The translations under genes were made by a program, and so were the position numbers. The notes beneath the pieces were generated by a model that worked only from the letters and a program-made list of their open reading frames with translations, made no database searches and was not told where the DNA came from. From Methanoregula sp. PtaB.Bin085 (GTDB lineage: Archaea; Halobacteriota; Methanomicrobia; Methanomicrobiales; Methanospirillaceae), in assembly GCF_002067035.1 (NCBI RefSeq), contig NZ_MVQB01000062.1, forward strand, positions 117,243-181,242: DNA of 64,000 nucleotides, read 5' to 3'. Shown piece by piece: positions 34,584 through 44,163 of the stretch. Numbering within the stretch: position 1 is the stretch's first letter; each line of letters starts with the position of its first letter.

Positions 34584-35831
34584 ATGGATTATTCCGAAGC
34601 AGCAGACAGAATCTCCCGAAAGTATCAAAAGAGCGGCCAGGCGGTCGATGTAAAAAAGATCGAGGGCAAGCTCAGACGGCTCGTGGATGAATTCGGCGTC
34701 CAGCCCTCCGAGGCGGAACGCAGTGTGATCAACGAGCTCAACAAGGAGTTCAACATTCCCGCGGCGGGTTCTCCTGCCGGGGGAGGCAGGGCCGGCGGCG
34801 CAAACGAGCAGAAGCGGATCGCGGACGCTGCCCCCGGCGACTGGGTCACCTTCGAGGCGAAAGTCGTCGCCCTCTCGGCACCGGCATCCCCGTCCATTGC
34901 GCAGAGCGGGATCCTTGCTGACGAATCCGGCGCGATACGGTTCGTTGTCTGGGCAAAGTCCAATGCCCCGAAGATGAGCGAGGGATCGTGGTACCGCATC
35001 GAGTCCGCGGTCGTTGACGAATTCAAGGGAGTCCCCAGCCTGAAGGTCCACTCCGGGACAACGATCAGAGAGATTGGCGAGGACCGGTCGCTTATCCCGA
35101 CCCCGCTTCCCATCAAAGACCTGCATCCCGGGATCGGGGGCGTCCGTGCCAAGGTAGTACAGGAATGGGATGCCAGCCACGAGCGGATGCTCCAGTCCGG
35201 GCTCCTTGGCGATGAGACCGGCACGATCAAGTTCGTGATCTGGAAGGAACCGGGTAAGGAGAAGCTCAAGGTCGGCGCCGTGTACAGCATCTTCTATGCA
35301 CAGGTCGATGAGTTCAACGGCCGGCTCTCGCTGAACCTGAACGCGGCGACAATCATGCAGGAGGACGCCGAGATCGCGGTCAGCGGCGGCGAGTCCGCGG
35401 TCCGGGGCGCCATCGTGCACATCGCGCCCGGCTCCGGCATCATCAAGCGCTGCCCGGTCGAGGGCTGCAACCGGGCCCTCTCGCGCCAGAACTACTGCCC
35501 TGTCCACGAGATCCAGCCGAAGTTCGTGTACGACCTCCGGATCAAGGGCTGGCTCGATGACGGGGAGAAGACCCACAACATCCTCCTGCAGCGCGACGCC
35601 ACCGAAGCCCTGACCGGCATCACGCTCGACGCGGCAAAGGAGATCGCGGAGAACAACCCGCTCGGGATGGACGAGGTCTTCCTCCGGATGCGTGACGCCA
35701 TCCTCGGGAGGTATATCGTCTGCCATGGTCGCGAGATCGACGGCCGCCTGCTCGTGAACAAATGCGAGAAGGTGACGTTCGACTCCGGCGAACATGCGGC
35801 GCTGCTGAACCGGGCCGGTGGTGCATCATGA
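34584..35831 (+). CDS. rpa: Replication protein A, large subunit
   Basis: A 415-residue single-strand DNA-binding protein for replication and repair. An N-terminal helical region (~1-55) precedes two clear OB folds (~75-170, WVTFEAKVVAL...SGILADESGAIRFVVW; ~180-270, GGVRAKVVQEW...SGLLGDETGTIKFVIW) and a C-terminal zinc-finger OB fold (~285-400) with CPVEGCNRALSRQNYCPVHE. Start taken at ATG 34584 because GGAG lies 9 nt upstream; the ATG at 34575 abuts the GGAG directly. It overlaps the partner gene by 4 bp. Confidence 0.93.
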   Translation: MDYSEAADRISRKYQKSGQAVDVKKIEGKLRRLVDEFGVQPSEAERSVINELNKEFNIPAAGSPAGGGRAGGANEQKRIADAAPGDWVTFEAKVVALSAPASPSIAQSGILADESGAIRFVVWAKSNAPKMSEGSWYRIESAVVDEFKGVPSLKVHSGTTIREIGEDRSLIPTPLPIKDLHPGIGGVRAKVVQEWDASHERMLQSGLLGDETGTIKFVIWKEPGKEKLKVGAVYSIFYAQVDEFNGRLSLNLNAATIMQEDAEIAVSGGESAVRGAIVHIAPGSGIIKRCPVEGCNRALSRQNYCPVHEIQPKFVYDLRIKGWLDDGEKTHNILLQRDATEALTGITLDAAKEIAENNPLGMDEVFLRMRDAILGRYIVCHGREIDGRLLVNKCEKVTFDSGEHAALLNRAGGAS

Positions 35832-36427
35832 GCGCAAATCCCCGCGACATGCCGCGGCGCGAGGGAGCCTTCGAGCGGGAACCCGCACGCCGGATTTTCG
35901 CGTCCGAGCTCCGCGAGTGCCGGTACCAGTTCAAGGACGGCGATGACGAGAAGAGCCCCACGTTCGTCCTGCTCCCTACCGGGGAACGCTCCAACCGGAT
36001 CTTCCTGGTCGGCACCCTGACCGAGAAGACCCGGCAGGGCGAGCAGAACGTCTTCTACCGGGGCCGCGTGGTCGACCCGACCGGCACGTTCTTCATCATG
36101 GCCGGCAGCTACCAGCCCGAGGCCATGCAGCAGCTGGCGAAGATCGAGCCGCCCCAGTTCGTTGCCGTGATCGGCAAGCCGAACCTGTACCAGAAGCCCG
36201 ACGGATCGTTCATGAACTCCGTCCGGGTCGAGTCGATCACGGTCGTTGACAAGGACACCCGCGATCTCTGGGTGCTGGATGTGGCAAAACAGACGCTGGA
36301 CCGCGTCGATGCTCTCAAGGCCGGTACCGGAAAGGATGTGCCAAAGGCAAAAGAGCAATACCCCACGATCGATCCGGCGGTCTTCCGGAAGATTGCCTAC
36401 GACGCGCTGGCGCAGATCAGGATGTAA
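35828..36427 (+). CDS. RPA-associated OB-fold protein (COG3390 type)
   Basis: A 199-residue protein coded immediately after rpa with an ATGA overlap. [19 protein letters not shown] opens the domain; [13 protein letters not shown] and [18 protein letters not shown] are OB-fold strands, followed by [15 protein letters not shown] and a C-terminal helix. This matches the archaeal RPA-associated protein family that partners the large subunit, comparable to the small RPA subunit of other archaea. Probably forms a complex with Rpa on single-stranded DNA. Confidence 0.88.
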   Translation: MSANPRDMPRREGAFEREPARRIFASELRECRYQFKDGDDEKSPTFVLLPTGERSNRIFLVGTLTEKTRQGEQNVFYRGRVVDPTGTFFIMAGSYQPEAMQQLAKIEPPQFVAVIGKPNLYQKPDGSFMNSVRVESITVVDKDTRDLWVLDVAKQTLDRVDALKAGTGKDVPKAKEQYPTIDPAVFRKIAYDALAQIRM

Positions 36428-36444
36428 TTTTTTCCTGTTTTTTT
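36428..36444 (+). terminator. Oligo-T terminator of the rpa operon
   Basis: T6 at 36428-36433 and T7 at 36438-36444 directly follow the stop codon. Confidence 0.55.
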
Positions 36445-36620
36445 ATGATGAAAACACGTTCCCCCCACCAAAATGGGTTTCCTTCCCAGTCAATCCATCC
36501 TGTCAATGTATATCTGACGGTATTCCGCAGGAAATGATGGATCTCCTCATGGCAGTACCAAGGGGTTGGAACACCCCGCAAAACCTTATCACTTCCGGTT
36601 CCTATCATTCATCGATCCGT

Positions 36621-36782
36621 ATGGACCCAAAGGAACTCAGCGCCCTGGTAAAAGATCTTGACACAAAGGTGCTCAAGGAAGAGGCAAAGAAGCTCGGCCT
36701 GAAACTCGGGAGATGCCCGACAAAGACCAGCATCGCGAAGATGCTTCCCGAGGCAACCCTGAAGAAACTGGCGAAGAAGTGA
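36621..36782 (+). CDS. Small basic SAP-like protein
   Basis: A 53-residue basic protein, [16 protein letters not shown], then [14 protein letters not shown] and [20 protein letters not shown]: two amphipathic helices with a turn, reminiscent of a SAP or Rho-N-type helix-extended-helix DNA-binding unit. No Shine-Dalgarno sequence, so the message may be leaderless. Lysine-rich composition supports nucleic acid binding (inference). Convergent with the peptidase gene downstream. Confidence 0.55.
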   Translation: MDPKELSALVKDLDTKVLKEEAKKLGLKLGRCPTKTSIAKMLPEATLKKLAKK

Positions 36783-36911
36783 ACAAACGGTACCCTGTAC
36801 AGCGGCTCAGGCTGCAACAGAGATCTTCTTTCTTACAACCAGTGCCGTTTGTATTATTCACGGACCTCCGATGAATCGAACACCGTGAGGTTTGAGGTGG
36901 AGACGGCTTCA

Positions 36912-38096
36912 TCAGAATACTTCGACGAGCCCTTTGCTCTTCCCGGTCAAAGACCGGCCACCCTGCGGGGTGACGACAAACGTGTTCTCGATACCGACAA
37001 GGCCGACATCCGCGATCCCTTTCTTCGGCTCAAGCGCGATGACCATCCCTTCCTCCAGGGGTTCGTCAAAGCCTTCCGCAATGACCGGCGTTTCGTCGAT
37101 CCAGAGGCCGATCCCGTGTCCGAGGAACTTCACCTGACGTTCGCCAAAGCCCATGAAATTTTTCAGGAACGCAGGTTCAAGGCCTGCCATGATCGTCCGG
37201 TAGATCTCGGACGGGACGGTGCCCGGTTTCAGCATCGATGCCGCTATGTCCTGGATTTCCACGCAGCGCAGGTGTTCCTGTATCGCTGCGTCCGGGATCG
37301 CTTTGCCAAACATGTACGACAGTGTCTTGTCCGTCTGGTATCCCTTGTACCCGCAGCCGATGTCGACGACGACGAGATCGCCTTTTTTGAGTTTTCGTTT
37401 CGGGTTCCCCATCTGCGGGACAGCCGGGTGCATACCGGCAACCCCGCCCGGGGTGTCCGTGCAGGTCGGGCAGAGGGAACTGGTGCCAAAACCGATCTGG
37501 CCGAGCAGCATCTCGTTGAAACCGCCGAAGCGGATGAGGCCCTGGTGACCTTCCTTCACCATGACCGTAAACAGGTCGCAGATGAGCGAGACCTCATCCA
37601 TACCTTCCGCGAGCATGCCGGGAACAAGGTCCTCGAGCACGTGCCGGTGGATCCTGCCGGCGTGCTCCATGAGGGCGAGCTCGTACGGGCTTTTCCGCGC
37701 CCGGACTGCCCCGACCTCGTCGTCAACCGGTTTCACGTTCCTGAAACGCAGGTGCTTCTGGATCCGCTGGAGCTGGGCGTGCGGGACGATCTCCGTCTCA
37801 AGATAGATCGTCTCAGGGAAGTGCTTCATCTCCGCGGCAATGTCCCGGTAACTCTTCATCCTCCGGACAGACGGGAAGAGAGACTCGTCGACAGCCCGCT
37901 CATGGCTGTGCCGCACCCAGAAGACCGCGTCGCCGTCCTGCGGAATGAGAAGAAGGCCATCCTGGATCGTGCCGGTGAAGTAGTAGAGGGGGACCCTGCC
38001 GGTGATGGCCGCAAGCTCCCAGCCGGGATGCCGTGCGTCCATCCGGGCCCGGAAACGGTTCAGGCGGTCGTCAAGTTCGGTGAGCGGGACTTTCAT
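36912..38096 (-). CDS. M24-family Xaa-Pro-type aminopeptidase
   Basis: A 394-residue metallopeptidase of the pita-bread fold. The N-terminal creatinase-like domain (~1-130) is followed by the catalytic domain with all five metal ligands: VVVDIGCGYKGYQTDKTL (two Asp), LGHGIGLWIDETP (His), IALEPKKG (Glu) and VGIENTFVV (Glu). Family members remove N-terminal residues before proline; some are creatinases or related hydrolases, and the substrate here is not fixed. Single gene; the 3' neighbour is convergent. Confidence 0.85.
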   Translation of the reverse strand: MKVPLTELDDRLNRFRARMDARHPGWELAAITGRVPLYYFTGTIQDGLLLIPQDGDAVFWVRHSHERAVDESLFPSVRRMKSYRDIAAEMKHFPETIYLETEIVPHAQLQRIQKHLRFRNVKPVDDEVGAVRARKSPYELALMEHAGRIHRHVLEDLVPGMLAEGMDEVSLICDLFTVMVKEGHQGLIRFGGFNEMLLGQIGFGTSSLCPTCTDTPGGVAGMHPAVPQMGNPKRKLKKGDLVVVDIGCGYKGYQTDKTLSYMFGKAIPDAAIQEHLRCVEIQDIAASMLKPGTVPSEIYRTIMAGLEPAFLKNFMGFGERQVKFLGHGIGLWIDETPVIAEGFDEPLEEGMVIALEPKKGIADVGLVGIENTFVVTPQGGRSLTGKSKGLVEVF

Positions 38097-38208
38097 GCAG
38101 GTACAAAGTTGGACTGGCAGAATAATAAGAATAATGAAAGGATCGCATCAGGTGTTTTTCGCCCGGTATATCTTCAGTCTGGGGACGGTCAGTCCTGCAT
38201 CCGGCTCT

Positions 38209-38705
38209 TCAGGAACCGGTCCCGGCCATCTGATCTGTCCGGAATTTCAGTGCCCTGTTCATCTCATCAAATCCCCCGGCTGTCCCGTTTTTCCGGGGGT
38301 TCCCGAGGAGCAGGCGGAGGGGCCCGGAGAAAAATATTCGTGCTGGACATAGGGGCGTGATGCCCCGCGGGGGGCGGATCTCAAACATGTATTCCCCGTC
38401 AAAGAGCCCGCGCACGAACAGGTGACCCATCCACCGGATCTTACGTTCCGGCAATGCTTTGATGATTACAGGGCGGATTGTCATGCCAAATCCTCCCGGG
38501 GGCCGGGGTTTGCTGTTATCCCGGCACCTTCTGCAGGCACCCCCCCCTCAATTGCACGGATAAAGGGATCCCATTTGGCGTATTGCTGGAAACCCGTAAG
38601 AATTTCCCATATGCGTCCGGGCGTTGCCATGATCCGGATCTCGCTGTACAGTTCCGCTGTTCTGCCAAATTTCCGGTATTCCGGTAAAGACGGTTGTTCA
38701 CCCAT
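38209..38705 (-). pseudogene. Frameshifted SRPBCC-domain gene
   Basis: Two minus-strand frames join into one SRPBCC (START-like) protein. The first (38705-38481) has SEIRIMATPGRIWEILTGF and AKWDPFIRAIEGGVPAEG; it stops at a TGA that overlaps the ATG of the second (38484-38209), which continues MTIRPVIIKALPERKIRWMG, LFDGEYMFEIRP and GGFDEMNRALKFR, all in the order found in intact family members. A second break is likely near 38330-38365, where the +1 frame reads RPYVQHEYFS, the expected strand, instead of PLCPARIFF. At least one and probably three indels disrupt the gene. Reinitiation at the ATGA could still give two pieces. Confidence 0.65.
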
Positions 38706-38838
38706 CGTTCATGAGTATCTGCCTGAAAAGGTGTTAAAGATTGGACTTCTGGGAAGAATACCGCCGGTTTTTCCCCGTTTCCTCCAGAATGTTTTACGAA
38801 AATTCCCTCCAACATGAATTCCTCATGATGAAAGGCTT

Positions 38839-39738
38839 ATGCCCCCGGCCTATCAACCGGTCATGGTATCCATCATGACGGATTCCAGGAATCCCGTTAT
38901 CCTGACCAGGGACCATGCGGAGACGCTCGACCGGTTTCTCATGCAGCGGGCAGAGAGCTCGCTCATGCTTCTTTCGAATTCCCGTTCGGCCGGCCTCGAA
39001 TACCACGGCGGGGTACTTGAAGGGACGTATGCCGCGTCATGGTACGATGACGCAATCATTGGCGTTGCTGCACATTACTGGAACGGCATGGTCGTTCTCC
39101 AGGCGCCGGGGGATGCTGCAGGGCTTTTTCATGCAGTCACAACTGCATCCGGCCGTGAGTGTACCGGGATTGCAGGGCCGCGTGACCAGGTGGAGCGGGT
39201 ACTTCCCGAAATCCACAGAATGCACCCCCGCCCGGCGATGACCGGCAGGAACATCCTGTTCTCGCTGAGCCTTGACAGGCTTGTCATTCCTGATCTTCTT
39301 CACGGGGACGGGGTGATCTGCCGCCATCCCGCTGATGACGAGATTCCTGCCATAATTGACCTGCGCTGCGCATTCATGCGCGAACATCTGGGCCCGGGAC
39401 TGCGTCAGTCCCACGAGCGCGAAGCCCGGGATCTGGTCAGCACCCAGCACCAGAGGGGCAATCTCTGGGTCCTTGAAATCAATGAAAAGATTGTTGCAAC
39501 AACGGCCTTCAGTGCGGCGATTCCGGAGCTGGTTCAGCCTGGCGGCGTGTACGCACTTCCCGGCTACCGGAACCGGGGATACGGCCGGACGGTCGTAGCC
39601 GGCTCACTGACGGAGGCACGGGACCGGGGCGTAAAAAAGGCGATCCTTTTCACCGGCGCGGATATGCCGGCAGCGCAGAAGATGTACCGTGCCCTTGGAT
39701 TTCAGCCGATCGGGGAGTACGGGCTCGTGATATTCTAG
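38839..39738 (+). CDS. GNAT-family acetyltransferase
   Basis: A 299-residue protein. The C-terminal half is a GNAT fold: VICRHPADDEIPAIIDLRCAFM starts it near residue 155, and the acetyl-CoA loop is GVYALPGYRNRGYGRTVVAG near 235, followed by AQKMYRALGFQPIGEYGLV. The N-terminal half (~25-150) resembles the second, degenerate domain of two-domain GNATs (GLEYHGGVLEGTYA). Substrate unknown. The start is uncertain among ATG 38839, 38863 and 38875; none has a strong ribosome binding site, and 38839 is given as the longest. Confidence 0.75.
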   Translation: MPPAYQPVMVSIMTDSRNPVILTRDHAETLDRFLMQRAESSLMLLSNSRSAGLEYHGGVLEGTYAASWYDDAIIGVAAHYWNGMVVLQAPGDAAGLFHAVTTASGRECTGIAGPRDQVERVLPEIHRMHPRPAMTGRNILFSLSLDRLVIPDLLHGDGVICRHPADDEIPAIIDLRCAFMREHLGPGLRQSHEREARDLVSTQHQRGNLWVLEINEKIVATTAFSAAIPELVQPGGVYALPGYRNRGYGRTVVAGSLTEARDRGVKKAILFTGADMPAAQKMYRALGFQPIGEYGLVIF

Positions 39739-39778
39739 GACCGGTACCGGCATTACCGGAAAACGGAGAGAGGGAAGA

Positions 39779-40459
39779 TTATTTTCTGGCTGCCTTCTCC
39801 GCTTCCCACCGCTTCATCACTTCGGGGCCCTCGACAAACACGAGGCCATGCTTCCGGGCATAGAGCTTTGCGTCCGCTTTCGTGAGCGCGTACCCGCTCT
39901 CGTCATCCAGCATCTCGCAGATGGTGACGGCCGGCGTGATCTTCGCCATCTGGGCCATGGCGATCGAGAGCTCGGTCTGACCTTTCCGGACATCAAGCAG
40001 GCCGTCCGCTGCCCGGAGGAGGGCCATGTGGCCGGGGGTGCGGAAGGTTTCATGGAAACTGACTTTCCCGCCGTTCAGCGCGTGCTTCACCTGCTCGGCG
40101 ATCGCGTTCACGGTCAGCGCCCGGTCGCGGTCGGTGACGCCGGTGAAGGTGTTGCGGTGGTTCACCCACAGCGAGAAGGAGGAGTGGTTCTTGCGGTCGT
40201 ACGGGATGTCGCCGTCGCGCTCGGCAACCGCCATCGCCCGCAGCGCATCGCTTGCGAACGGGAGACCGAGGCGCTGGGCAGCGACCGGGTGGACCGCCGT
40301 GCAGATCAGTCCGCCGCCATCCTTGCGCATCCGGAGGATGTCCTTGGGCGTCACCGCATCGGAGCGGATCGCAAAATCCGTCTCACCCTCGCGGTCATCG
40401 AAATCATAGAGGAGGATGAACTTCCCGTCCCGCAGCGCCGCAAGCGCCTTGTCGATCAC
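39779..40459 (-). CDS. ribB: 3,4-dihydroxy-2-butanone 4-phosphate synthase
   Basis: A 226-residue enzyme converting ribulose 5-phosphate to the four-carbon precursor of riboflavin. Signature segments are FDDREGETDF (acidic metal-binding loop, near residue 20), GGGLICTAV, NHRNTFTGVTDRDRALT and RTPGHMALL (catalytic His). Archaeal monofunctional form. Its start overlaps the end of rbkR by 4 bp, making an operon in which the regulator-kinase is first. Confidence 0.93.
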   Translation of the reverse strand: MIDKALAALRDGKFILLYDFDDREGETDFAIRSDAVTPKDILRMRKDGGGLICTAVHPVAAQRLGLPFASDALRAMAVAERDGDIPYDRKNHSSFSLWVNHRNTFTGVTDRDRALTVNAIAEQVKHALNGGKVSFHETFRTPGHMALLRAADGLLDVRKGQTELSIAMAQMAKITPAVTICEMLDDESGYALTKADAKLYARKHGLVFVEGPEVMKRWEAEKAARK

Positions 40460-41121
40460 GGCCCCACCTCAACGCTGATGGAGTCCGAGTCCTCGACACC
40501 GAGTTTCCGGCGAAGCGCCATGGGTGCGATAACCTCGATGATGTCCTCGGGATAATGCGTCCGGCCGGGGACGACGATGCCGCAGGCGATGGTGCCGATC
40601 CGGCACGGGATGCACTTGGCGTCGCCGAACGTCCGGCCGTCGGTCGAGAATCCCTTGATGCGGATCCAGTCGAGCGCATCGATCTTCTTGCGTATGGGGA
40701 CACTCGCGTGGCTGAGCCGGATGTTCAGCGTGCCGGGGTACGGCTCGAAGCCAAGGTGGGATTTGAACTGCTCCTTGTACGCGGGAAGGCTCATGTAATA
40801 TTTTCCTTCGCCGATACCGGAGACCACGGCGCCGTGGAGCGCGTAGGTTTTGCCTCCCTCGGAAAAGATCCGCGAATACTCCTGGAACTCCCGCCGGAGC
40901 TCCTCCTCTCCCTGCTTTGTGACGGTGACGTGCTGGCCGTCCGCGGTCATTGCCCGGGTGATAAGCCCCTGGGTCTCGAGCGCCTTGAGCCGGCGCGATG
41001 CCGTCTGCTGGCTGATGGCAAGCATTGTTCCGATACTCTGGGTCGAGACAAAGACCGGGCCCCTGCACCCGCCCCGGAGTGCAATGGCCTTTAAGCACTG
41101 GAGTTCTTCTGCGGGTATCAT
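40456..41121 (-). CDS. rbkR: Bifunctional riboflavin regulator and CTP-dependent riboflavin kinase
   Basis: A 221-residue two-domain protein. Residues ~1-85 form a winged helix (LKAIALRGGCRGPVFVSTQSI, ISQQTASRRLKALETQGLI). Residues ~90-221 are the archaeal CTP-dependent riboflavin kinase (SGIGEGKYYMSLPAYKEQF, PGTLNIRL, and CIPCRIGTIACGIVVPGRTHY), which makes FMN. This fusion is known as RbkR, a repressor of riboflavin genes in archaea. ATG 41121 is preferred over an in-frame TTG at 41130. The promoter carries direct repeats that may be its own operator. Confidence 0.9.
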   Translation of the reverse strand: MIPAEELQCLKAIALRGGCRGPVFVSTQSIGTMLAISQQTASRRLKALETQGLITRAMTADGQHVTVTKQGEEELRREFQEYSRIFSEGGKTYALHGAVVSGIGEGKYYMSLPAYKEQFKSHLGFEPYPGTLNIRLSHASVPIRKKIDALDWIRIKGFSTDGRTFGDAKCIPCRIGTIACGIVVPGRTHYPEDIIEVIAPMALRRKLGVEDSDSISVEVGP

Positions 41122-41133
41122 GCTTAACAAAAT

Positions 41134-41159
41134 TGAGTTGCTAATTATTTATGAGTTGC
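41134..41159 (-). promoter_or_regulatory. rbkR promoter with direct repeats bracketing the TATA box
   Basis: TGAGTTGC occurs at 41134-41141 and again at 41152-41159 (plus-strand reading), 18 bp apart, so both copies face the same side of the helix roughly two turns apart. Between them the minus strand reads AAATAATTA, a TATA-like box 20-30 bp before the ATG at 41121. A natural candidate site for RbkR autoregulation. Confidence 0.5.
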
Positions 41160-41239
41160 CTTTCACTGATGGCTCCGTCGTATTTCGTTTCCTGTCGAAT
41201 CCGGGTTCGTTAGGTATTTAACGCTCCGCATCATTGATC

Positions 41240-41956
41240 ATGAGCATGAAATCCGGATTGCGGAACCAGCTTGCCGAGAAGATGGCAGGCGAGATTACGC
41301 TGTCGGACTCACCGGGGCATGCCCTCAAAAAGTGGCGCATGAACTTCGAGATCGCTCCCGGGCTCCTCGCGGAGCGCCTCGGCGTCTCGCCTTCTGTCAT
41401 CAGCGATTACGAGAGTGGCAGGAGGAAAAGCCCCGGCACCGCGGTTGTTGGCAAGATCGTCGACACGCTCCTCGCCATTGACGAGGAGAACGGTGCAAAA
41501 CACATCCAGAAATTCTCGACCATGCTCTTTGCAAATGTCGAAGACGATGTGATTTATGACCTCCACGAGTACGATGAAGCCGTCCCGCTCCAGAAATTTG
41601 CGGACGCTATCGGCTGCACGCTCCTCTGCGGGTCGATGGACCAGGTCATCTTCGGCTACACGGTGGTCAACAGCCTCAATGCCATTATGCAGCTCACGTC
41701 CGATGAGTTCAACCGCATCTACGGCTGGAGCACGGAACGGGCGCTGGTCTTCACGAACGTCTCCACCGGCAAGTCGCCGATGGTCGCCATCCGCGTCACG
41801 CCCTTCAAGCCGCGCTGCGTGGTCCTGCAGGGCATCGATGCCGCGGATGTCCACCCGTTCGTGGAGAAGATGGCAGAGAGGGATCGCATCACCGTGCTCT
41901 GCACGGGCATGGACGTTGACAGGATTGTCAGTACTTTGAGGGAACAGGAATGGTAG
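41240..41956 (+). CDS. HTH regulator at the head of the HMG-CoA synthase operon
   Basis: A 238-residue regulator. Residues ~30-75 are a Cro/C1-type HTH ([37 protein letters not shown]); the remaining ~150 residues ([23 protein letters not shown] through [16 protein letters not shown] end) form a conserved alpha/beta domain of the archaeal COG1709-like regulators. It overlaps HMG-CoA synthase by 7 bp, so it is cotranscribed with the pathway it may regulate. ATG 41240 or 41246 are both possible; TATA-like TATTTAA near 41215-41221 suggests a near-leaderless mRNA. Confidence 0.8.
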   Translation: MSMKSGLRNQLAEKMAGEITLSDSPGHALKKWRMNFEIAPGLLAERLGVSPSVISDYESGRRKSPGTAVVGKIVDTLLAIDEENGAKHIQKFSTMLFANVEDDVIYDLHEYDEAVPLQKFADAIGCTLLCGSMDQVIFGYTVVNSLNAIMQLTSDEFNRIYGWSTERALVFTNVSTGKSPMVAIRVTPFKPRCVVLQGIDAADVHPFVEKMAERDRITVLCTGMDVDRIVSTLREQEW

Positions 41957-42999
41957 GCATCATTACCTACGGGGTTTATATCCCGCGATACCGCATCAAG
42001 GTTGAAGAGATTGCACGGGTCTGGGGCGCCAATGCCGCGGAGATCTCCGGCGGACTCGGGGTCTTCGAGAAATCGGTCCCGGACATGGACGAGGACGCTG
42101 CGACCATCGCAGTCGAGGCGGCACGCAATGCCCTGCTGCGCCGGAAAATCGATCCGAAGGAGATCGGCGCCGTGTACGTGGGGAGCGAATCGCACCCGTA
42201 CGCGGTGAAACCGACCGCGTGTACCGTGGGCGAGGCTATCGGCGCCACACCCGAGATGACCGCGGCGGACTACGAGTTCGCCTGCAAGGCGGGCACGGCA
42301 GCGATCCAGACCTGTATGGGCCTTGTCAAGAGCGGGATGATAAAATACGGCCTTGCCATCGGATCCGATGTTTCGCAGGGCGCGCCGGGCGATGCGCTCG
42401 AGTACACCGCAGCGGCCGGCGGGGCGGCGTACGTGATCGGGAACGACGACCCGATCGCGACCATCAACCGCACCGCTTCGTTCACGACCGATACGCCGGA
42501 CTTCTGGCGGCGCGAGGGGCAGAACTATCCCCGCCACGGCGGCAGGTTCACCGGGGAGCCCGGGTACTTCAAGCACGTCAAGGGCGCAAGCACGCTCCTG
42601 CTCTCGCAACTCAAAAAGACACCGAAGGACTACACGTACGCGGTCTTCCACCAGCCGAACGCGAAGTTCCCGCAGAAGGTGGCAAAGGACCTCGGGTTCA
42701 AGCCGGAACAGATCAGGCCGGGCCTCGTTGTCCCGCGCCTCGGGAACACCTACTCGGGAGCATCTCCGGTCGGCCTTGCCGCAACGCTGGATATCGCGAA
42801 GCCGGGCGACACGATCTTTGTCTGCTCGTTCGGCTCAGGAGCGGGGAGCGACGCGTTCGATATCACGGTTACGGACGCAATCCAGGACAAGATCAACCGG
42901 GCAGCAGCGCCTGGCGTGGAGAAGCTCCTCCAGAACCCGATCTACCTGGACTATGCAAAATATGCAAAGCACAAGGGGAAACTGGTGATGCAGGTATGA
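41950..42999 (+). CDS. Hydroxymethylglutaryl-CoA synthase (archaeal)
   Basis: A 349-residue thiolase-fold enzyme that condenses acetyl-CoA with acetoacetyl-CoA for the mevalonate pathway. Clear features are [14 protein letters not shown] at the start, the nucleophilic Cys in [11 protein letters not shown] near residue 113, the His in [10 protein letters not shown] near residue 234, and [13 protein letters not shown] near 275. It is the archaeal short form. Its stop overlaps the thiolase start, and together with the next two genes it encodes the thiolase-DUF35-HMG-CoA synthase complex described from methanogens. Confidence 0.93.
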   Translation: MVGIITYGVYIPRYRIKVEEIARVWGANAAEISGGLGVFEKSVPDMDEDAATIAVEAARNALLRRKIDPKEIGAVYVGSESHPYAVKPTACTVGEAIGATPEMTAADYEFACKAGTAAIQTCMGLVKSGMIKYGLAIGSDVSQGAPGDALEYTAAAGGAAYVIGNDDPIATINRTASFTTDTPDFWRREGQNYPRHGGRFTGEPGYFKHVKGASTLLLSQLKKTPKDYTYAVFHQPNAKFPQKVAKDLGFKPEQIRPGLVVPRLGNTYSGASPVGLAATLDIAKPGDTIFVCSFGSGAGSDAFDITVTDAIQDKINRAAAPGVEKLLQNPIYLDYAKYAKHKGKLVMQV

Positions 43000-44162
43000 G
43001 AGACGTTGCAGTCATCGGGGTCGGGTGCACGAAATTCGGCGAGCACTGGGAGCGGTCCTTCCGCGACCTGTTCGTCGAGGCCGGCGCCCTCGCGCTTGAA
43101 GACGCCAAGCTTGCTGGCGAGAAGATCGATGCGATGTATGTCGGCAACATGAGCGCCGGCCGCTTCATCGAGCAGGAGCATATCGGCGCACTCATCGCCG
43201 ACTACGCGGGCATGGCATCCCGCCACATCCCCTCGACCCGTGTCGAGGCTGCCTGCGCATCGGGCGGCCTTGCCTTCCGGCAGGCCGTGATCGCGGTGGC
43301 GAGCGGCATGGAGGATATCGTGGTTGCTGCCGGCGTCGAGAAGATGACCGATGTCGAGCCCGGCGCGAGCACCGATGCCCTGACCGGCGCAGCGGACCGG
43401 GAGTGGGAAGGCTTTGTCGGGGCAACGTTCCCCGGCCTGTACGCGATGATCGCGACCGACTACATGCACAAGTACAAGATGACCCGCGAGCAGCTGGCGC
43501 ACGTTGCGGTCAAGAACCATTATAACGGGGCGCGGAATCCTATCGCCCAGTTCCCGACCGAGATCACGCTCGACACCGTCCTGAAATCGACTGTGGTGGC
43601 AGAACCCCTCCGTCTCTTCGATTGCTCGCCCATCACGGATGGTGCGGCGGCCGTGATCGTTGCCCCGCTCGAGCGGGCAAAAGAGTTCACGGATACTCCG
43701 ATCAAAGTGCTCGCGACTGCGCAGGCAAGCGACTCGATCGCGCTCCATGACCGGCGTGACATCTCGACCCTCGACGCAACCGTTGCCGCGGGGCAGCGTG
43801 CGTTCAGGATGGCAAAACTCACCCACAAGGACATCGACATGGTGGAAGTCCACGACTGCTTCTCGATCGCCGAGATCTGCGCCATCGAGGACCTCGGGTT
43901 CTGCAAGAAGGGCACGGCCGGGAAGTTCACCGCGGACGGCGAGACCGCCCTCGGCGGGAAGATCCCGGTCAACACGAGCGGGGGCCTGAAGGCCTGCGGC
44001 CACCCGGTCGGTGCCACCGGCATCAAGCAGGTGTACGAGATCGTCCAGCAGCTCCGCGGCGAGGCCGGGAAGCGGCAGGTCGACGGCGCGAAGATCGGGA
44101 TGACCCACAACGTGGGTGGTACCGGTGCGACCGTGGCCGTCCATATCCTCGGGAGGGTGTAA
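42996..44162 (+). CDS. Acetyl-CoA C-acetyltransferase (archaeal thiolase)
   Basis: A 388-residue thiolase making acetoacetyl-CoA from two acetyl-CoA. The nucleophilic Cys lies in [12 protein letters not shown] near residue 86, [11 protein letters not shown] carries an active-site His near 288, and [14 protein letters not shown] near 335 holds the catalytic Cys/His loop. It is the SCP-x-like archaeal form that needs a DUF35 partner. In methanogens the unfavourable thiolase reaction is driven by channelling to HMG-CoA synthase through a shared CoA site; the gene order here (ATGA overlap upstream, 1 bp gap downstream) supports that complex. Confidence 0.93.
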   Translation: MRDVAVIGVGCTKFGEHWERSFRDLFVEAGALALEDAKLAGEKIDAMYVGNMSAGRFIEQEHIGALIADYAGMASRHIPSTRVEAACASGGLAFRQAVIAVASGMEDIVVAAGVEKMTDVEPGASTDALTGAADREWEGFVGATFPGLYAMIATDYMHKYKMTREQLAHVAVKNHYNGARNPIAQFPTEITLDTVLKSTVVAEPLRLFDCSPITDGAAAVIVAPLERAKEFTDTPIKVLATAQASDSIALHDRRDISTLDATVAAGQRAFRMAKLTHKDIDMVEVHDCFSIAEICAIEDLGFCKKGTAGKFTADGETALGGKIPVNTSGGLKACGHPVGATGIKQVYEIVQQLRGEAGKRQVDGAKIGMTHNVGGTGATVAVHILGRV

Positions 44163-44163
44163 G

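Noticed and set aside
34251..35795. A long open frame on the minus strand running through rpa
   Set aside because: Only its last 65 residues (the DUF1858 protein) look like a protein; the rest is antisense to rpa, with the biased His/Arg/Asp composition of a shadow in high-GC DNA.
42219..42995. An N-terminal extension of the thiolase frame through the HMG-CoA synthase gene
   Set aside because: The extension is out of frame with HMG-CoA synthase and Arg/Gly-rich; the thiolase family starts at the ATG 42996.
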